From: Aptenodytes patagonicus
Lineage: Eukaryota; Chordata; Aves; Sphenisciformes; Spheniscidae
Reading direction: 5' to 3'
Assembly: GCF_965638725.1 (NCBI RefSeq)
Contig: NC_134959.1
Coordinates: 14,247,417-14,311,416 of the forward strand
DNA length: 64,000 nt
The notes beneath the pieces are model-generated. The model was given only the letters and a program-made list of their open reading frames with translations. It was not told the DNA's origin and did not search any database. This document shows, in pieces, positions 39,015-51,495 of the stretch. Made by a program: the position numbers and the translations under genes. Position 1 is the stretch's first letter. Each line of letters begins with the position of its first letter.

Positions 39015-39525
39015 TCTGCTTCCTTGCCAGAGTGCTGCTTAAGCCAACCTGAACAGCAAAAGTAAAACACCCCTAGCTCTAAGCATGAATAATTGGAAAA
39101 AAGCCTGTTATGCAGGAAATTGGGGTAATAGCTTCCTCCCATGAAAATGGGAAGTGGACCGTTAATGACAATATAACCTCAAGGACTACGCTTCTAAGAA
39201 GCCCTATAACCAGAAAATAATTTTCGGATTGATGGGCACAGATTTTACCAGATTCCTGGTAACAGACCAGCTCAAACAGAAACAGGTTTGTTGTTCTAAC
39301 TTCTTACTGTCTGTGCGTGGCAGACTGAGCAGTCCACGTAATCGTGCCCTAAGCACAGGAGCAGCCAGGCATCACAGCTACAGCCTAAAGCCAAGGCACA
39401 AAGCAGAGCCCTCTTTTTCCTAATTACAAAACAGAAAGAAAATGTCTTCCCTAATTACTCATCTTCCTAACAACCACCTTCTTTGACTTTTCTAGCCTCC
39501 TCTATCACAATAGATTCTTCTACTT

Positions 39526-39550
39526 AAAAAATAAAATAAAATAAAAAAAT
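39526..39550 (+). repeat. (AAAAT)n A-rich tract
   Basis: AAAAT-type units stand in tandem with A-run edges. A comparable tract lies at 41566-41594. Confidence 0.85.
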
Positions 39551-40740
39551 CACAACAAGCGAGTTAACCTTGTTTTTACCGGCAGATGTTTGCCCTGTCT
39601 TTGAAGACTAAGTTCTCAGGCCTCTACAAGAAGGACAAGTTTGTTTTTGCAACCCTAAATCAAGGAGCTTTTCCTCTTCCTTTCAGTCCCTTTCCAACTC
39701 CCTGTTCAGACCACTTTCCTCTCACTGAGTTAAAGAGAGTAAATAGGTTAGATTCATTACAATACTTTTCCTCCTCCAGAAAAGTTCCCAACAGGCTTTG
39801 CATAATTTGGCTTCAAAGTTCTGAGTGGTCCCAACTGCCGATAAAATTAATGGGAAATGATTGCGCTGCAACTTGCAGAATTAGGTCCATCCAGTAACAC
39901 TCAGGCAACATCAAATCACTGTTTTCAGTGCAGAAATGAAACCACCTCCAAGATGAAATATAGAAGAGCAACATCCTTTTCCTTTTTTTCTTCTTCAAAC
40001 GCAGCAGCAGATCCCAAGTGGGAGGGGAAAAGAGGAATGCTCGCCAGGTTTGAACATATGTCTCTGAAATAGTTTCCTGCTTCCAAACCCCACCCAGTAT
40101 GACACTACGGAGACAAAAAAAAGCTGTGTGTCTAAGTTCAAAAATTAAGCTGCCTTATAGTTTGAAATAACAGGCAGTGTACATAGGGGACAATCTCTCC
40201 AAAAGGAAAATGCATCACTGTACAAACAATAAAATGCAATCTTAGAATCACAAAAATAAAATAGATAAGAAACCTGATGAATCTAAAAAAAGAAAAAAGA
40301 TATCAACAACTCTCAAACAAATAAAAGTAGGCTCAGCTGTTTCTTTTGATAATGATTTTTGAAAGCATAAAAAAATCAGATCAAATACATTATGAAATAG
40401 ATATTCTACTAATTTAAGAGGAAATTGAAAGCAGATATTAAACGGTTATATGATATAGAAAATTATAGGAGACTGCTACTGATAATTGCTAATTATAAGC
40501 ATTCCTAATGCTTCGTCATGCATGAGTTATAGGTCAATCCCTAACTCTAGACTGTATTCCATGTTCTCTTTATATATAATAGTGGCACATTTGTACTATT
40601 GTAGGACAGGTTTTGTCAGCACTGCCATTATAAACCTCTTACCAGGACTTGAAACTTTGTCATAAAAATGTGCTTCAGGATGAAAATTGGCATGGAAAGT
40701 CTCAGTCTATTAAAACTACAGTAAGCATGTTGCAAATGTA

Positions 40741-40958
40741 AAATCACAGAAAGGTTGAGGTTGGAAGGGACCTGTGGAGATCATCTAGTCCAACCTCCTT
40801 GCTCAGAGTAGGGCCAACTACAGCAGGTTGCTCAGAGCTGCGTCCAATTGAGACTTGAATAACTCTACGCATGGAGAATTCAAAACCTGTCCAGGCTACC
40901 TGTTCTAGTGTTTGATTACCCTTACAGTAAAAAAGATTGTTCTTATGTTTATACAGGT
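40741..40958 (-). mobile_element. CR1 3'-end fragment (5'-truncated copy)
   Basis: The plus strand reads GGTTGGAAGGGACC and then ATCATCTAGTCCAACC, the reverse complement of a CR1 3' end. It continues into the last part of the ORF2 C-terminus (remnants such as NNLFYCKGNQTLEQ on minus). Only about 220 bases remain, the usual 5'-truncated CR1 form. It differs at many positions from the 4.5-kb copy, so it belongs to another subfamily or is older. The 5' boundary near 40958 is approximate. Confidence 0.9.
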
Positions 40959-41188
40959 TATATTTTATTACATTATCCATTATATATTGTACACCATATT
41001 TAAGAATATGTTTTAAGCTAGCAAGAATTAATGCTATTGCTAGCTTGCCACGATCTAACTATCTGAAAAGAATGCAACTGTAATCCATTACTGAGGTGCC
41101 TAGGTATTTGATACAGGCTTCATGTATGACCACATGCTCACTTACATTGGACCCCTGCCATTCTCAGTGCTAAATTTGACATGGCCTG

Positions 41189-41210
41189 AAATTCAAATGA
41201 ATTTGAATTT
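41189..41210 (+). repeat. Perfect 10-bp inverted repeat, 2-base spacer
   Basis: AAATTCAAAT and ATTTGAATTT are separated only by GA, so the segment is nearly a continuous palindrome. Confidence 0.9.
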
Positions 41211-41565
41211 TCGAGCCAAAAGACATGCCCCCCCGGTGTTTGAGAAAACACCATGTGAACTTTTAAGTGCCAAAGGTGATAACTTCTCTCAGTAATCCAG
41301 TTGTGAGGAAACAATTGAGCAGAAGAATGTGATTTCCTTTAATCCCCTTGACATAAACAATGGAATAATTTTACTGAAATTTAAAAACTAATAAAGATGG
41401 CCAGACACTCACCATAAGAGATTTCAAGCAAGACTGCAAAAAGGTAAAATTTTATTTTATTATAATCAGGAATGTATAAATGAATCTTAGCATTTAAGGA
41501 ACCTTTACTGCAAGGGAAAATGCATCCATTTATGTACTATACCATAATTCCACTTCAGTTTTTTG

Positions 41566-41594
41566 AAAAAGAAAAAAAATAAAATAAAATAACA
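41566..41594 (+). repeat. (AAAAT)n A-rich tract
   Basis: This is a GAAAAA-type run followed by AAAAT units, with no coding content. Confidence 0.85.
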
Positions 41595-43501
41595 CAGGTC
41601 AACACCAGTTGGAAGAATCTTCCCATTCTGGTAACTCCTGTACTATCTGCTCATAAAATTTTTTTTCACAGGCTGAACAAAAACTGTTTGCTCACAGAGA
41701 ATCAGCTGCAGAAATAGGAGGTTAAACTGAGACAGGGGCTACAGAAGAGACCAGCCCCAATCCAGGTAGCCGTGTCCCACTCCCATGCGTGAGGGGGAAA
41801 CACGCAGCATGGCAGCGTGACTCCATTCCCCCACGTTCACCAGCTCTGCCCCTCAGAAGAGGCCCTGTCCAGCTGCAGGGCTGCGTGAATGCCATTGCAG
41901 AGCTGCACTGGTAGGACCACAGCAGATAGCTGTATGGCAAGCTACACAGCCATGATTTTCCACCACTCCACCGTATGAACGTGCCTTAAGGGTCTCAAGG
42001 CAAAGTGGCTTTTGTGATGAGAAAATCAAAGTATCACACATTTTTCCAAGATAATGAATAAGTGGCAGAAATGCATAAGAAACATTTTGATCTTTTCTTG
42101 CTGGAGCCTTGATTCGTGCACAGCTCTGAGCTTTTATTTCTTCTACTTGTCTGCAGTCTCTCACAAGAGCACAAATAAAGCAGAGGGAAGCATGCACTGT
42201 TACTAGGATTACTCAGAAAAAAATTTTTTCTCTTAAGAGTTTGGTTCAAGTACGTTATCTGAAAATGTACAAGTGATAGTCAACTCATTAATCTAACCTC
42301 CATGTGGCTTTAACACAATTTTACTATGTTTTGATCATTTTCTCAAATTGCATGAGCAAAGCTCTCAACTTGTTTTTTGTCAATCCACTGTGGAAAGCTA
42401 CTACTAGTGATAAACTTTTAAATTTTACAGGCAACTGTAGGATCAGTCATGCATTATGTTTTACCTGCTTGTTCTATCACTTCAATCTCCTTTCCAAGTC
42501 TTCCGTTATCTCAAGCGGATGCTCACAAATCTTTTGTACAGCTTTGCCTTTATCTGTGGGAAGACTGACTTCTTTTGGTCCCTGCCGTTTTCACTGGCCA
42601 ATGCTCAGTCATTGATCATCACTGAATTTTTGAGATTTTTAATGATAAGGATATTCACATTTCCTCTTTTATTCCCCTCCCTTTTTTTTTTTTTGTAACA
42701 TCTGTACATCGTCTCTCTACTGTGATAGCCATTACATACTTAGAAGACAGATGACAAGTTAACTCTGACAATGGAGTAGACATGCTCCTGTGTATTTGAG
42801 CTAAAGCTCGACTCAGGACCCATTTGAAAATGGGGTTATTTATGGCATTCCTTAATTCCCTTATTACTCATACATTTCTTGGACGCCACAAAGACAATAC
42901 AAAAACTTACATATGACATGTTTAATCCTACTGGTACCCTGGGCTGATATAACCTCTGCAATCCATACTCTCAACAAGTACCTTGGAAAAAATAGATGCT
43001 AGCTTTATTGACTTCATACAGGACTTAACACACTGGCAAAGAATCAGGTATGAAACTGCTCTTTGTTCTTCCAGTCTCATCCACAGAAGAGACAGAGCCT
43101 TCCTCCCAAACAGAAAAGGTGACAGGTTTGCATTCTGCATCTGCAAATCCAGTGCTGCCACAGAGCACTTAATATACACTTACTTGGTTGCTTTGTTAAA
43201 AGAATGATTCCACTCACATACACAAGGAAAGAAAGAAAATCCATATTGAGAGAATGCTCTAATTAACAGATCTCTCTTCAACACAGATGAGTACCCAGAG
43301 ATGAAAAGGCTCAGATTACCTACTCCATGCTGATAAAGTGCAGAAACGAAACCCTGATCAGCTTTGGAAAGGCATTCCATTGCATTTAGGTAAACCATTA
43401 ACAAATGTACATTTCATAACCGACATCAAAATAAGAATTATGACTTAAGTTTTGGTACCTTGATCAGATAGCCTATGGTCCTTCACAGGATCAATATTGT
43501 G

Positions 43502-43556
43502 TCCCCCCCCCCTTTTTTTTCTTTCTTTCTTTCTTCTTTTCTTTTTTTTTTTTTTA
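43502..43556 (+). repeat. Polypyrimidine tract (C10, then CTTT repeats and T-run)
   Basis: The 54 bases are almost pure pyrimidine on the plus strand: ten C, then TTTC units, then a run of T. Minus-strand open frames across it (for example 43483-43890) contain a lysine/glutamate low-complexity stretch that comes only from this tract. Confidence 0.9.
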
Positions 43557-45527
43557 ATCCAGGCTGGTAAGGATGGTATGTGCTCTCTAGCACCCTTAGT
43601 ATTGTATCAAAGTCAAGATCTTTCACGTCCTTCTGCCACAAGGTCAGTGTTGAAAGCATTGGGATATTTGCCACTCTGCTTCCCATTTCCCCAAAACTAA
43701 TCATCAGTCTCCAAAAAGAGATAACTTTTTTCATTTTAGAATCAGATACAGGTTTTCTTCTTACCAATTCACATGCTGAACTCAATTTGATCTCTCTACT
43801 TTCCCTCCCAAATTTCAGTCTCATCAGCCCCTCAGCCCAACACTTGCAAATACGTATGCAAAGACCCAGCAAAGAAACAACAAAGAACATTTCAATTTAA
43901 AGAGTCTGGACTGTAAATGTCTCTCCCACCTCTGGTGTCCCCAGTCTGGTGGAGTACAGCATGCTGCTAAGGTATGCATGTCAGTAAACTCAACCACTAA
44001 AGCATTTCACTTTGTCACACACTTATTTTAAACAATATGTATCAGCTTTTCTATTAGGTGACAAGGGATTGAAAACTACCTTGGCTGGTCTCAGTCTGAA
44101 GTATCCGAATTCAATGATCATGATGGACTTACCTCTTTCTCAGTCAGGCTTTGGGGGCAATAGAGGATTTTAGAGATTTGTTCGATTATAAACTTGAATA
44201 TTAAATATTGGCTCATCATGTTTCACACTTCTTGTACTTTATTAGAGCTGTAAGAAATTTAATGATTGTTTTCATCTCTTTGCTTAGAATTAAGCTAAAG
44301 GGTTCTCATTATAACCAACATTCAGAATAACCTCTTTTCCAAACTGTGCTTGGCTTTTTGCATTGTCAGTGTAAAATAGCCTGTCTTGTGCAGGCAGTTG
44401 CATTTGTTCTAGATTTTGTCAAGCATATGCAACAAATACATTTTGAGAACCTTAAATGGTTCCTACAAAAAGATTTGTTCCCTGTGTTCCTTACTTAGAC
44501 TTGATAAAGGAAAACATATCCATAACGTTGACTATGTTGATAAAAGCTTTTGTGAAGGTGAAGCAGTTGTTCCAAGGATGGGGAGGTTTTGCTGCAATGT
44601 AACTTTGGGTATGCACACGCTACTTGGGACAACCCTTTTCTCTGTTTCCAATGTCCAGCTGCCCAGACACTCGCAGACTTGGTCAGAAAAGAGACGCATG
44701 TAACCCCAGAGCCTGGGGGTGCAAACTCAGACTGCCCTCATGGCAGACCTCTTCTCCAGCACAGATCCTCAGAAAGTCCAATATAACAGCAGTCGTTTTT
44801 TCAATTCCTTATTGTCGCATCAACATATCTTGATGAGAAAATCTGATCCCAGTTAGATTACCTTTACTTTTCGTTCCACATCCTCCTTTATTGGTTTCTC
44901 TCTAGGTCTTCCTCTGTTTTTGGTAATTTTGAAGCAAACATCCCAGTCACTCCTACATGTAGTCTTTTGCATTGAGGTGCAGCCTCAGAGAGTACAAAAC
45001 AGATTCCTTTGGTATGAAACAAAGCTGGAAGACTGCCACTAATGTACTTCAACAACTAATCGATATGTGATACATAGGACCAGACAGAGCTTTTCTGAAC
45101 TGTTTATAACATGGGCAATGGGACGTCAGCACTTAACCGCTCCACTTTACAGCTCTGCTCTCACTGCACCACACTGCCTGAAGTGACGGCACAGTCCTGA
45201 AGAGTCCCCTCAGTGCTCTACTCCCTTGAGCGGTCTCAGCCTCACTTTTCCAAAGGCCCCAAACCCACTGCTTTATCGCTACACAAAATGCTGGCCAAGG
45301 ACCATGCTGCCATGTATTTCAATTTCATGTTAGTTCAAATACTTAATTTTTTTGTGTGGTGGTTTTACTTTTAAATTAAATATACCTCAATGTTTCACTT
45401 AAACAGTGTTTCAGAAGAGAGATGATTTATTTTGAAGATGTTCAAATGTTAACATTACAACAACAAAAATTTGGCTGAAGTTACTTATTAAGAAATGCAA
45501 TAAGGAATAGGTGTGGTTTGTTCTGCG

Positions 45528-45536
45528 CCCCCCCCC
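45528..45536 (+). repeat. C9 homopolymer
   Basis: This is a run of nine C in otherwise ordinary sequence. Confidence 0.9.
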
Positions 45537-46309
45537 AAACTCTGAACTGTTCACACAAGATGCAAAGTTTATTTTCAAGCTTCTTACAACTCTGATGAGT
45601 TTTTCTTACTGGTCTGTTCATCTAGCCACTCCACTGATCTTAAGCGAGAGCCTTGCATGCCCTCAGTTTACCTCTGTAGCTGTAAGTCTTCAAGGTATAT
45701 GTGGTTGGTTTCCATCAACTTTAAATTCCAGTTATCTACCGTCAAATGCAGCTCTCCATCCAGCCCTGGGTTGTTCACTGTCTCCCATACACGGGAATGT
45801 GAGCAACAATGCACAGACTGTGGAAAGGGATCCCTCATATACGGAGTTGAGCTATGAAAACAGTCTGGAGATAGGGATCTTGAAGAGCTCTCTCAAAGTC
45901 TCTCCCCAGAATCCTCATCCCTAGCAGCCCTCTATGCTTTTGTCTAGACTTTTGGTACTTTGGGCTTCTGTTTCTACCTCTGCTTCCCTGCAGGTGTGCA
46001 CTGTCTGTCCTGTTCCAATGCCGCCTGCAAATCCCTTCCAAACCAGAAGTGTAGAGACAGCAAAACCCACACCAAACTGCCCCACAGCCGAGATGGTCCT
46101 TTCAGCCTGGGGTCTGACATTTGACAGAAATAATAAATCATAACAGTTAATAGTTCAATGAGTGTAAGTCCACGTGGGGCAAATTCAGCCCTCTTAGGCC
46201 TTACAGTGACGCTCTGAACCGTATAACAAGTAGTGCTAACACTTAACAAATGTCTTCCTAACACCATGGAAAGAATATACTTTCATTGATATGCTGTTCT
46301 GATGGATTT

Positions 46310-46545
46310 GTGGAATGAAAGTCACTGCATAGCTGCATTCCTGAGACAAGTTTTATACCTCATTAATGCAGTACATAAGCTGTATAATTATACATCCATA
46401 TGTCACTGCCAAATTTATACACTTTTACATACTGTTAGATTAAGATGGTTTCATTTCATTGCTCAGCAAATGGACTTTTGAAAGTGTATTTCACTCAAAT
46501 TTTTGGTAGCACTGACAGGCAAAGCACGTGAATGACATGGGGTTC
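46310..46545. other. Candidate conserved non-coding element with 14-bp palindrome
   Basis: A perfect palindrome TGTATAATTATACA lies at 46381-46394, between CTCATTAATGCAG and CCATATGTCAC. The stretch is repeat-free and has no frame. A CACGTG-like word (GCACGTGAATG) follows near 46525. Confidence 0.3.
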
Positions 46546-46883
46546 CTTGTGTAAATGCAGCCCCTACAATATGCCCTGAAATAAAAAACATGGCATTGAC
46601 AAACACTGAATTTTTACACTCTTCCAATACAGTGACCTTTTCAAAGTGTAGCCTGCAGCCCAGTGTCCCCTTCCCCCACCAAGAGGCACCATTTTAGAAC
46701 CAATTCCACCGGATTATGATACCATGCACCACAATGTCTCTTTATCTGACCCACTTCTTCAGGTCTGATGGGGTTTTGTTTACACTGGAAGACATCTGAC
46801 CCAAAGCAGCAGGAGGATTACAGAGCTGTCTAATTAGAATAACTTTTCAATTTATAGTGAATAATGAATATACGCTATTGGAC

Positions 46884-46945
46884 ACTGCTGCCTAGTGGAC
46901 TGGGCAAAGAACCAGCAGATCTGGGTTCTGCCCCTTAAGGCAAAA
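46884..46945 (+). repeat. MIR-type SINE fragment, 5' half
   Basis: CTGCCTAGTGGACTGGGCAA, then AGATCTGGGTTCTGCCCC, follow the order of the 5' half of MIR-type SINEs (AGTGG, an AGAGCA-like stretch, and the GGGTTC box derived from the tRNA B box). The 3' half is not recognisable; an A-rich stretch follows instead. Confidence 0.5.
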
Positions 46946-49541
46946 GGCAAAGAACAAACAAAAGAAAAAAAGACAGACAGACTTTAGCTGGTATTATGTA
47001 TCTAACTCTCCATCACACAGCCTGCCTTTACACCTTTGGTTGCCATTTCTTTCCCTCCTCAAAGAGACGGATTTGTTGCATGCACTCTCATATCAAGAGA
47101 CTAAACTATTAGCTACAGAAAGGCAGAAGACTCACTTCGTGTTTGAGAGGCAGTGTAAGACAACCACAGCCATAATGCAGGACCATGGTGCTACAGTAAG
47201 CAAATTAAAATTACTCTCCCCACTTAGTTATTGGTGTGCAGTATGAACTTAAACAGAGCACTTCACATCTTGTGTTTTAGTGCTACAGAGTATGCTGAGA
47301 TGATCCCCAAGAGGTCTGAGGTGCTCGTAGTGTCCATCTTCCCAACACTGGTCAAGCAACAGAGGTTGCTAGTGCTCCTGGTGCTCTAACTGCCCTTAGA
47401 TCCACGCTAACTACTGTCCAGGCAAATCCAGAGGTACAGTCCTTTACCTTTACCAGACCAAGAGACAGAGCTACAAATTTCAAAGGCAACCTTGCCTTCC
47501 CCTTGTCCCTTTTTCCCCAGCAAGGCAATCTTCGGAGTGGCTTATATGGGCCCCTAAAATTGACCCATTTGCAAAGTTTGTATAGTTCTGGCAAAACCAA
47601 AGCCATAAGTTTTTGTGTAGAACAGTTTCAGGAAACCCTGCAGGATCAGAGCCAGGGATAGGAAACATACTGGGTAGTTAAGGTTGGGGGGACAGGGACG
47701 GGAAGTAGTAAGTAGGAGTCAAGAAAGCTTAAAGGAATTATGAAGAATATTGTGGACAGATTCTTTTGAATAGGTGACTGCAGAATGTCTCTGCAATTGC
47801 TCTCCCTTGTTTTAAGAATAGAGATGCATTTATTGCATGTAGCTTGTTCTTACGGCACAGACAGATGGAAAGCATGTAGGGCTGTTACTTAATACAACTG
47901 CTTACACATGAAGCTGCATTATATGAGAAAAGCTGCATGAAAAGGATCAAAATGATGAAATGCATCTGGCTTAGCACACAGCAGTAAACACAGGCAAATA
48001 TATTACGGTAGTTCAATTACTGATAGGATACTAGAGCCTATTCAAGACTTAATATTTAATTATCTTTAGCCTACATCAGTTGTTAAGCTGTCAGCAGCAT
48101 ATGTAGAGGGTACATAGGTGGACATCTGCTACAGACTAAGAATGCCATACACCAGCAGAGCTGTTTGCCACAAATACGTAGAAAGAAATTTATGAGCTTG
48201 TATTACAGCCACATCTTCCACATAAAACATAGTTACAACAGAGATGCGTAGCTTGGATCACACTGCTGCTGGTAGGAGGCAGAAGGACAAATTGCACTAA
48301 CTGGGGCCTCACTAGAGGTGAGCAGTGAATCCCAGGGTAAGGGAGATGAAAGAGCACTGTTTAAATCATCTGCACTGAGCCACCCAGAAATCCAGCTGAA
48401 ACTAAGCTTAGATATCTCTCTTGCATACAAAACACTGTTGTAAAAGATCATTCAGGTTGCAAAATCAAGTCCAAGCTTAATTCTGCTTCTTTGAACATAT
48501 ATATCATGACACTGTGCATGCATAATTATATGAACGCATTCTTTTTTTTCTACCCCAGGAACATCATCGCATGGACAATTCTCACAGACAGCAGCCCTAA
48601 GTACTCCTCTGATCTCAGCTGCCGCTACCTCAAGCACCCACTGCCCACACCAAGCCTTACAGGACTCGCTTGATTAAACTCATACGCACGCCCTTGCCTA
48701 CAGTCTTCCTGAGCAATTCCGTGTCACTCTTCACCTCACCACTCCTTATTTCAGCTTCCAGCATCCTTTGCCCAGCCAAAGCATTTGCCTTGAGCTCCAG
48801 TCCCTGCTGTGTTTAGTCTTTGGGGGCTATCCTACCTCAGTGCCACAGCAGAAACACTACAGCAGTGGAGCGTTAACATGCCCACTCTAAGTCAGGATGC
48901 CTTACCGGTACCACAAAGCAGCTGCTGGTCTGAACGTATCCCTGAGCTAGGGCACGTCCAGGCAAAGTGGTATCTTCTCACTTAGAAGCCCACTCAGCCT
49001 CTAACGAAGCACATGCAAATAAAATCAAATTCAGTAACATGACTAGATTTAGCTGGATTCTTATAAGAAAAAAAAAAAAGACTCACCCCCAGCAACAGAG
49101 CAACCCTCTAGACAAAGTGCCTGGTCTGAAATATGAAAGCGTGAGAGCTTTTCAGCCAACAATTAAGAATGTAGTCTCCTTCCAAGAAAAAGCTCAATTA
49201 TTTCTGCTGACAAAGTCTCAGATTCATCCCATAGCAGCAGCCAAGCATACTTCAGCTTGACAAAGCTCAACTCAGCAGAAACAAATCTTACAAAATGGAC
49301 ATACAAGGTAACCTTAACTCTAGGAAGCACAACCAGCTATGCCTACATCATATCTTACAGGCTTGCATTTCTTCTGCACTGAACAATGACAGGAAAGCAC
49401 AGCATAGCTGAGTGCATCATTTTTTAATGATCTTGAAAAATTAAAAAGGACAATGAATTTCTTCTATCTGAGCCATATGTCTAAAATGGTGAGGAATGCG
49501 AACATCTACAGTGGATTGAAAACACCTTCTTGCACTCCATA

Positions 49542-49577
49542 GCATTTGCAGAATTCTTCGCATTTGCAGAATTCTTC
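49542..49577 (+). repeat. Perfect 18-base tandem duplication
   Basis: GCATTTGCAGAATTCTTC occurs twice in direct tandem without a mismatch or spacer. The perfection in unique non-coding DNA suggests a recent slippage event. Confidence 0.95.
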
Positions 49578-50085
49578 ACACCCTTCTAATAGGCACCAGG
49601 TAATAGTGATGCTGCACCATTACTGCTCCTTTGCATTTGTGAGACTGATCAATTATCAGTAATCCCAGAAGCAGTGACGTTGTTTTTCAAGTGGATTCCC
49701 TCATGATACTAGAAAACTGAAAATGTAGGTTTTGTGTTTGCATGTTGTACACAGTTTGAGTATAGAATTGTCCAAATCTGGTGTGACCAGTGATCCTCTT
49801 GCCATTGCAAGTCAATGTATTTTAACCATCTTTTAGAACACTAAGTGCACTGGGGAGACTTACAGCAATTGATAATGGAAAAGGTGACTTTGTAATTTTG
49901 CGGGAAGCAACTGAAACTTTTTGTTCCTTCTTGTCAGGTCTCCAGAGCCGTTAGGATTTTGTACTGTAAATGAACCTTAAAGATTTGTTTAAACTAAAAC
50001 TAGATTTGCCCGACTAATTTTTTTTTTTTAAATACAAACCATTTCTTCGTACTTTTGTTCTACAAGGTCATACAGCAGAGATTTA

Positions 50086-50157
50086 GGGTTGTTGGTTGGG
50101 GTTTTTTTTGTTTTGTTTGTGGTTTGTTTTGGGGTTTTTTTGTTTTGTTTTTTTTTA
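50086..50157 (+). repeat. T/G-rich low-complexity tract
   Basis: About 70 bases of T-runs are interrupted by GG, GGGG and TGTTT words. It is similar in build to 30916-30972. Confidence 0.85.
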
Positions 50158-51167
50158 ATATAAGAGCTTCTTCTGCATATTTTTTTTTGGCTCTAACCTT
50201 CCAGTGTGGATTAAAGATGCAAATATTAAAATGCAAAGTCAAATACAAGTTATTTTCACAAGCACTAATGTAAAAAATTGTCTATTTTCCCATTTTCTAG
50301 ACTAATATTTACCATCTTTGACAGCCTTATTGCTGAGCAGATTGCTGCATATTTCAGCATTATCTTTTAACAACTTGACAGATCCACCTATTTTCCTGTG
50401 ATTATTTTATCCCAAGTTGGAAGCCTAATAGTTCCTTTTTGACACATTGAATCACAGGATTTGTAGCACAGCATAGAGTCCTGTGATTTATTGTTAATAT
50501 CTTGATGATGCTTTACAGAGCACATTTGGATTTCCAGCAGTGTTGCTTTGTTTGGTCTGATCTGCTCAGAAATACAACCAGCAGCCTCAGTAACCTCAGA
50601 ATGATATATATTCTATCAGCAGAAGCACAAGTCAGGCAGCCATCTGAAAGGCTTGATTTGAAGATCAGAGGGTCACTCGGGAACCACTGACTACTGCAAC
50701 AGCAAGGAATGCATGCTTTCCTAGAAGAGAAGGAAATCTTGGACAAGTTGATTCTGGACATTGAGTAAATGCCAGCAATTTCTATTGTCAGTCATTTAAA
50801 TACACAGCATAGGAGCATGGGATGGATAGCTAAAAATGCACACAGATAAAGTACAATAGAAGAGGGAATATATGGTTTCATAAGTTCTGTTGTCAATGCA
50901 AGCAAAGGACATAAAGCAAATTGCTTTAATAGCAATTACCCTTTCAAGGAAGTGCATCATACACAATTTTGCCACCCAAATGCAGAGAGTAAAAGACTCT
51001 CCACATTGTTCCTTCATTCACTTCAGCTTTCTGTGTCTTCAGATTGTAACTGGTAATTCTACTAATTATTTTCAGCTATGTTCCTAGGGTTATTACAGAA
51101 ATGATTTTGCACCCAGTGAAGCACACCAGAAGCTTTATTTATTTTCGTAATGATTGCATATTCATAG

Positions 51168-51495
51168 GAAGTAAGACTGGAAGGGACCTCCTGGGTCATC
51201 AAATGCAATTCCCTGCTATCACAGACAATGACATAATATAACCTCTTCATAAATGAGCAAGTTCCATCTTAGAAGTAATTTGGTTTCTTGTGTCCGCTAC
51301 TCTAATTGGAAAGTTGCTCCAGAACCTCACTGCTCTAGTGTTTGGCAATCTTCTCATTACCAAATTAAATTTACTTGTAGAAAGTTTATTCCAGTTCTGG
51401 TGCCAATACTACCCTTTAACTCAAATAACATTTCTACCTTCCATTTGGTCCATTTATAGACACCAACTACAACGTCTCCCATTCTACCACTGTCA
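51168..51495 (-). mobile_element. Ancient CR1 3'-end fragment
   Basis: The plus strand begins with GACTGGAAGGGACCTCCTGG and GTCATC, a decayed reverse complement of a CR1 3' end. It continues for about 330 bases through the region that in family members encodes the ORF2 C-terminus (for example the TTATTCCAGT and CTCCCATTCTACC stretches). Divergence is much higher than in the other two copies, and no frame is open. This points to an old insertion, possibly older than the modern bird orders. Confidence 0.75.

Larger units (their letters stand above)
39015..43501. other. Non-coding, with one CR1 fragment
   Basis: Beyond the CR1 fragment, A-rich tracts and one palindrome, nothing is identified. 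Frames of 103-114 codons (39586-39897, 42304-42615, 41853-42197) have no known motif and compete with other-strand frames. Confidence 0.65.
43557..49541. other. Non-coding, unique sequence
   Basis: I see no gene. The longest frames (135 codons, 43483-43890 minus; 137 codons, 45511-45924 plus) lack known domains; the first is inflated by the polypyrimidine tract and the second starts next to the C9 run. One MIR scrap and one candidate conserved element are listed separately. Confidence 0.65.

Noticed and set aside
43483..43890. 135-codon minus-strand frame with a lysine/glutamate-rich tail
   Set aside because: The charged tail is the translation of the polypyrimidine tract; the rest matches nothing.
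45511..45924. 137-codon plus-strand frame
   Set aside because: It has no recognisable motif, and shorter competing frames occur on the same bases. Not supported as an exon.
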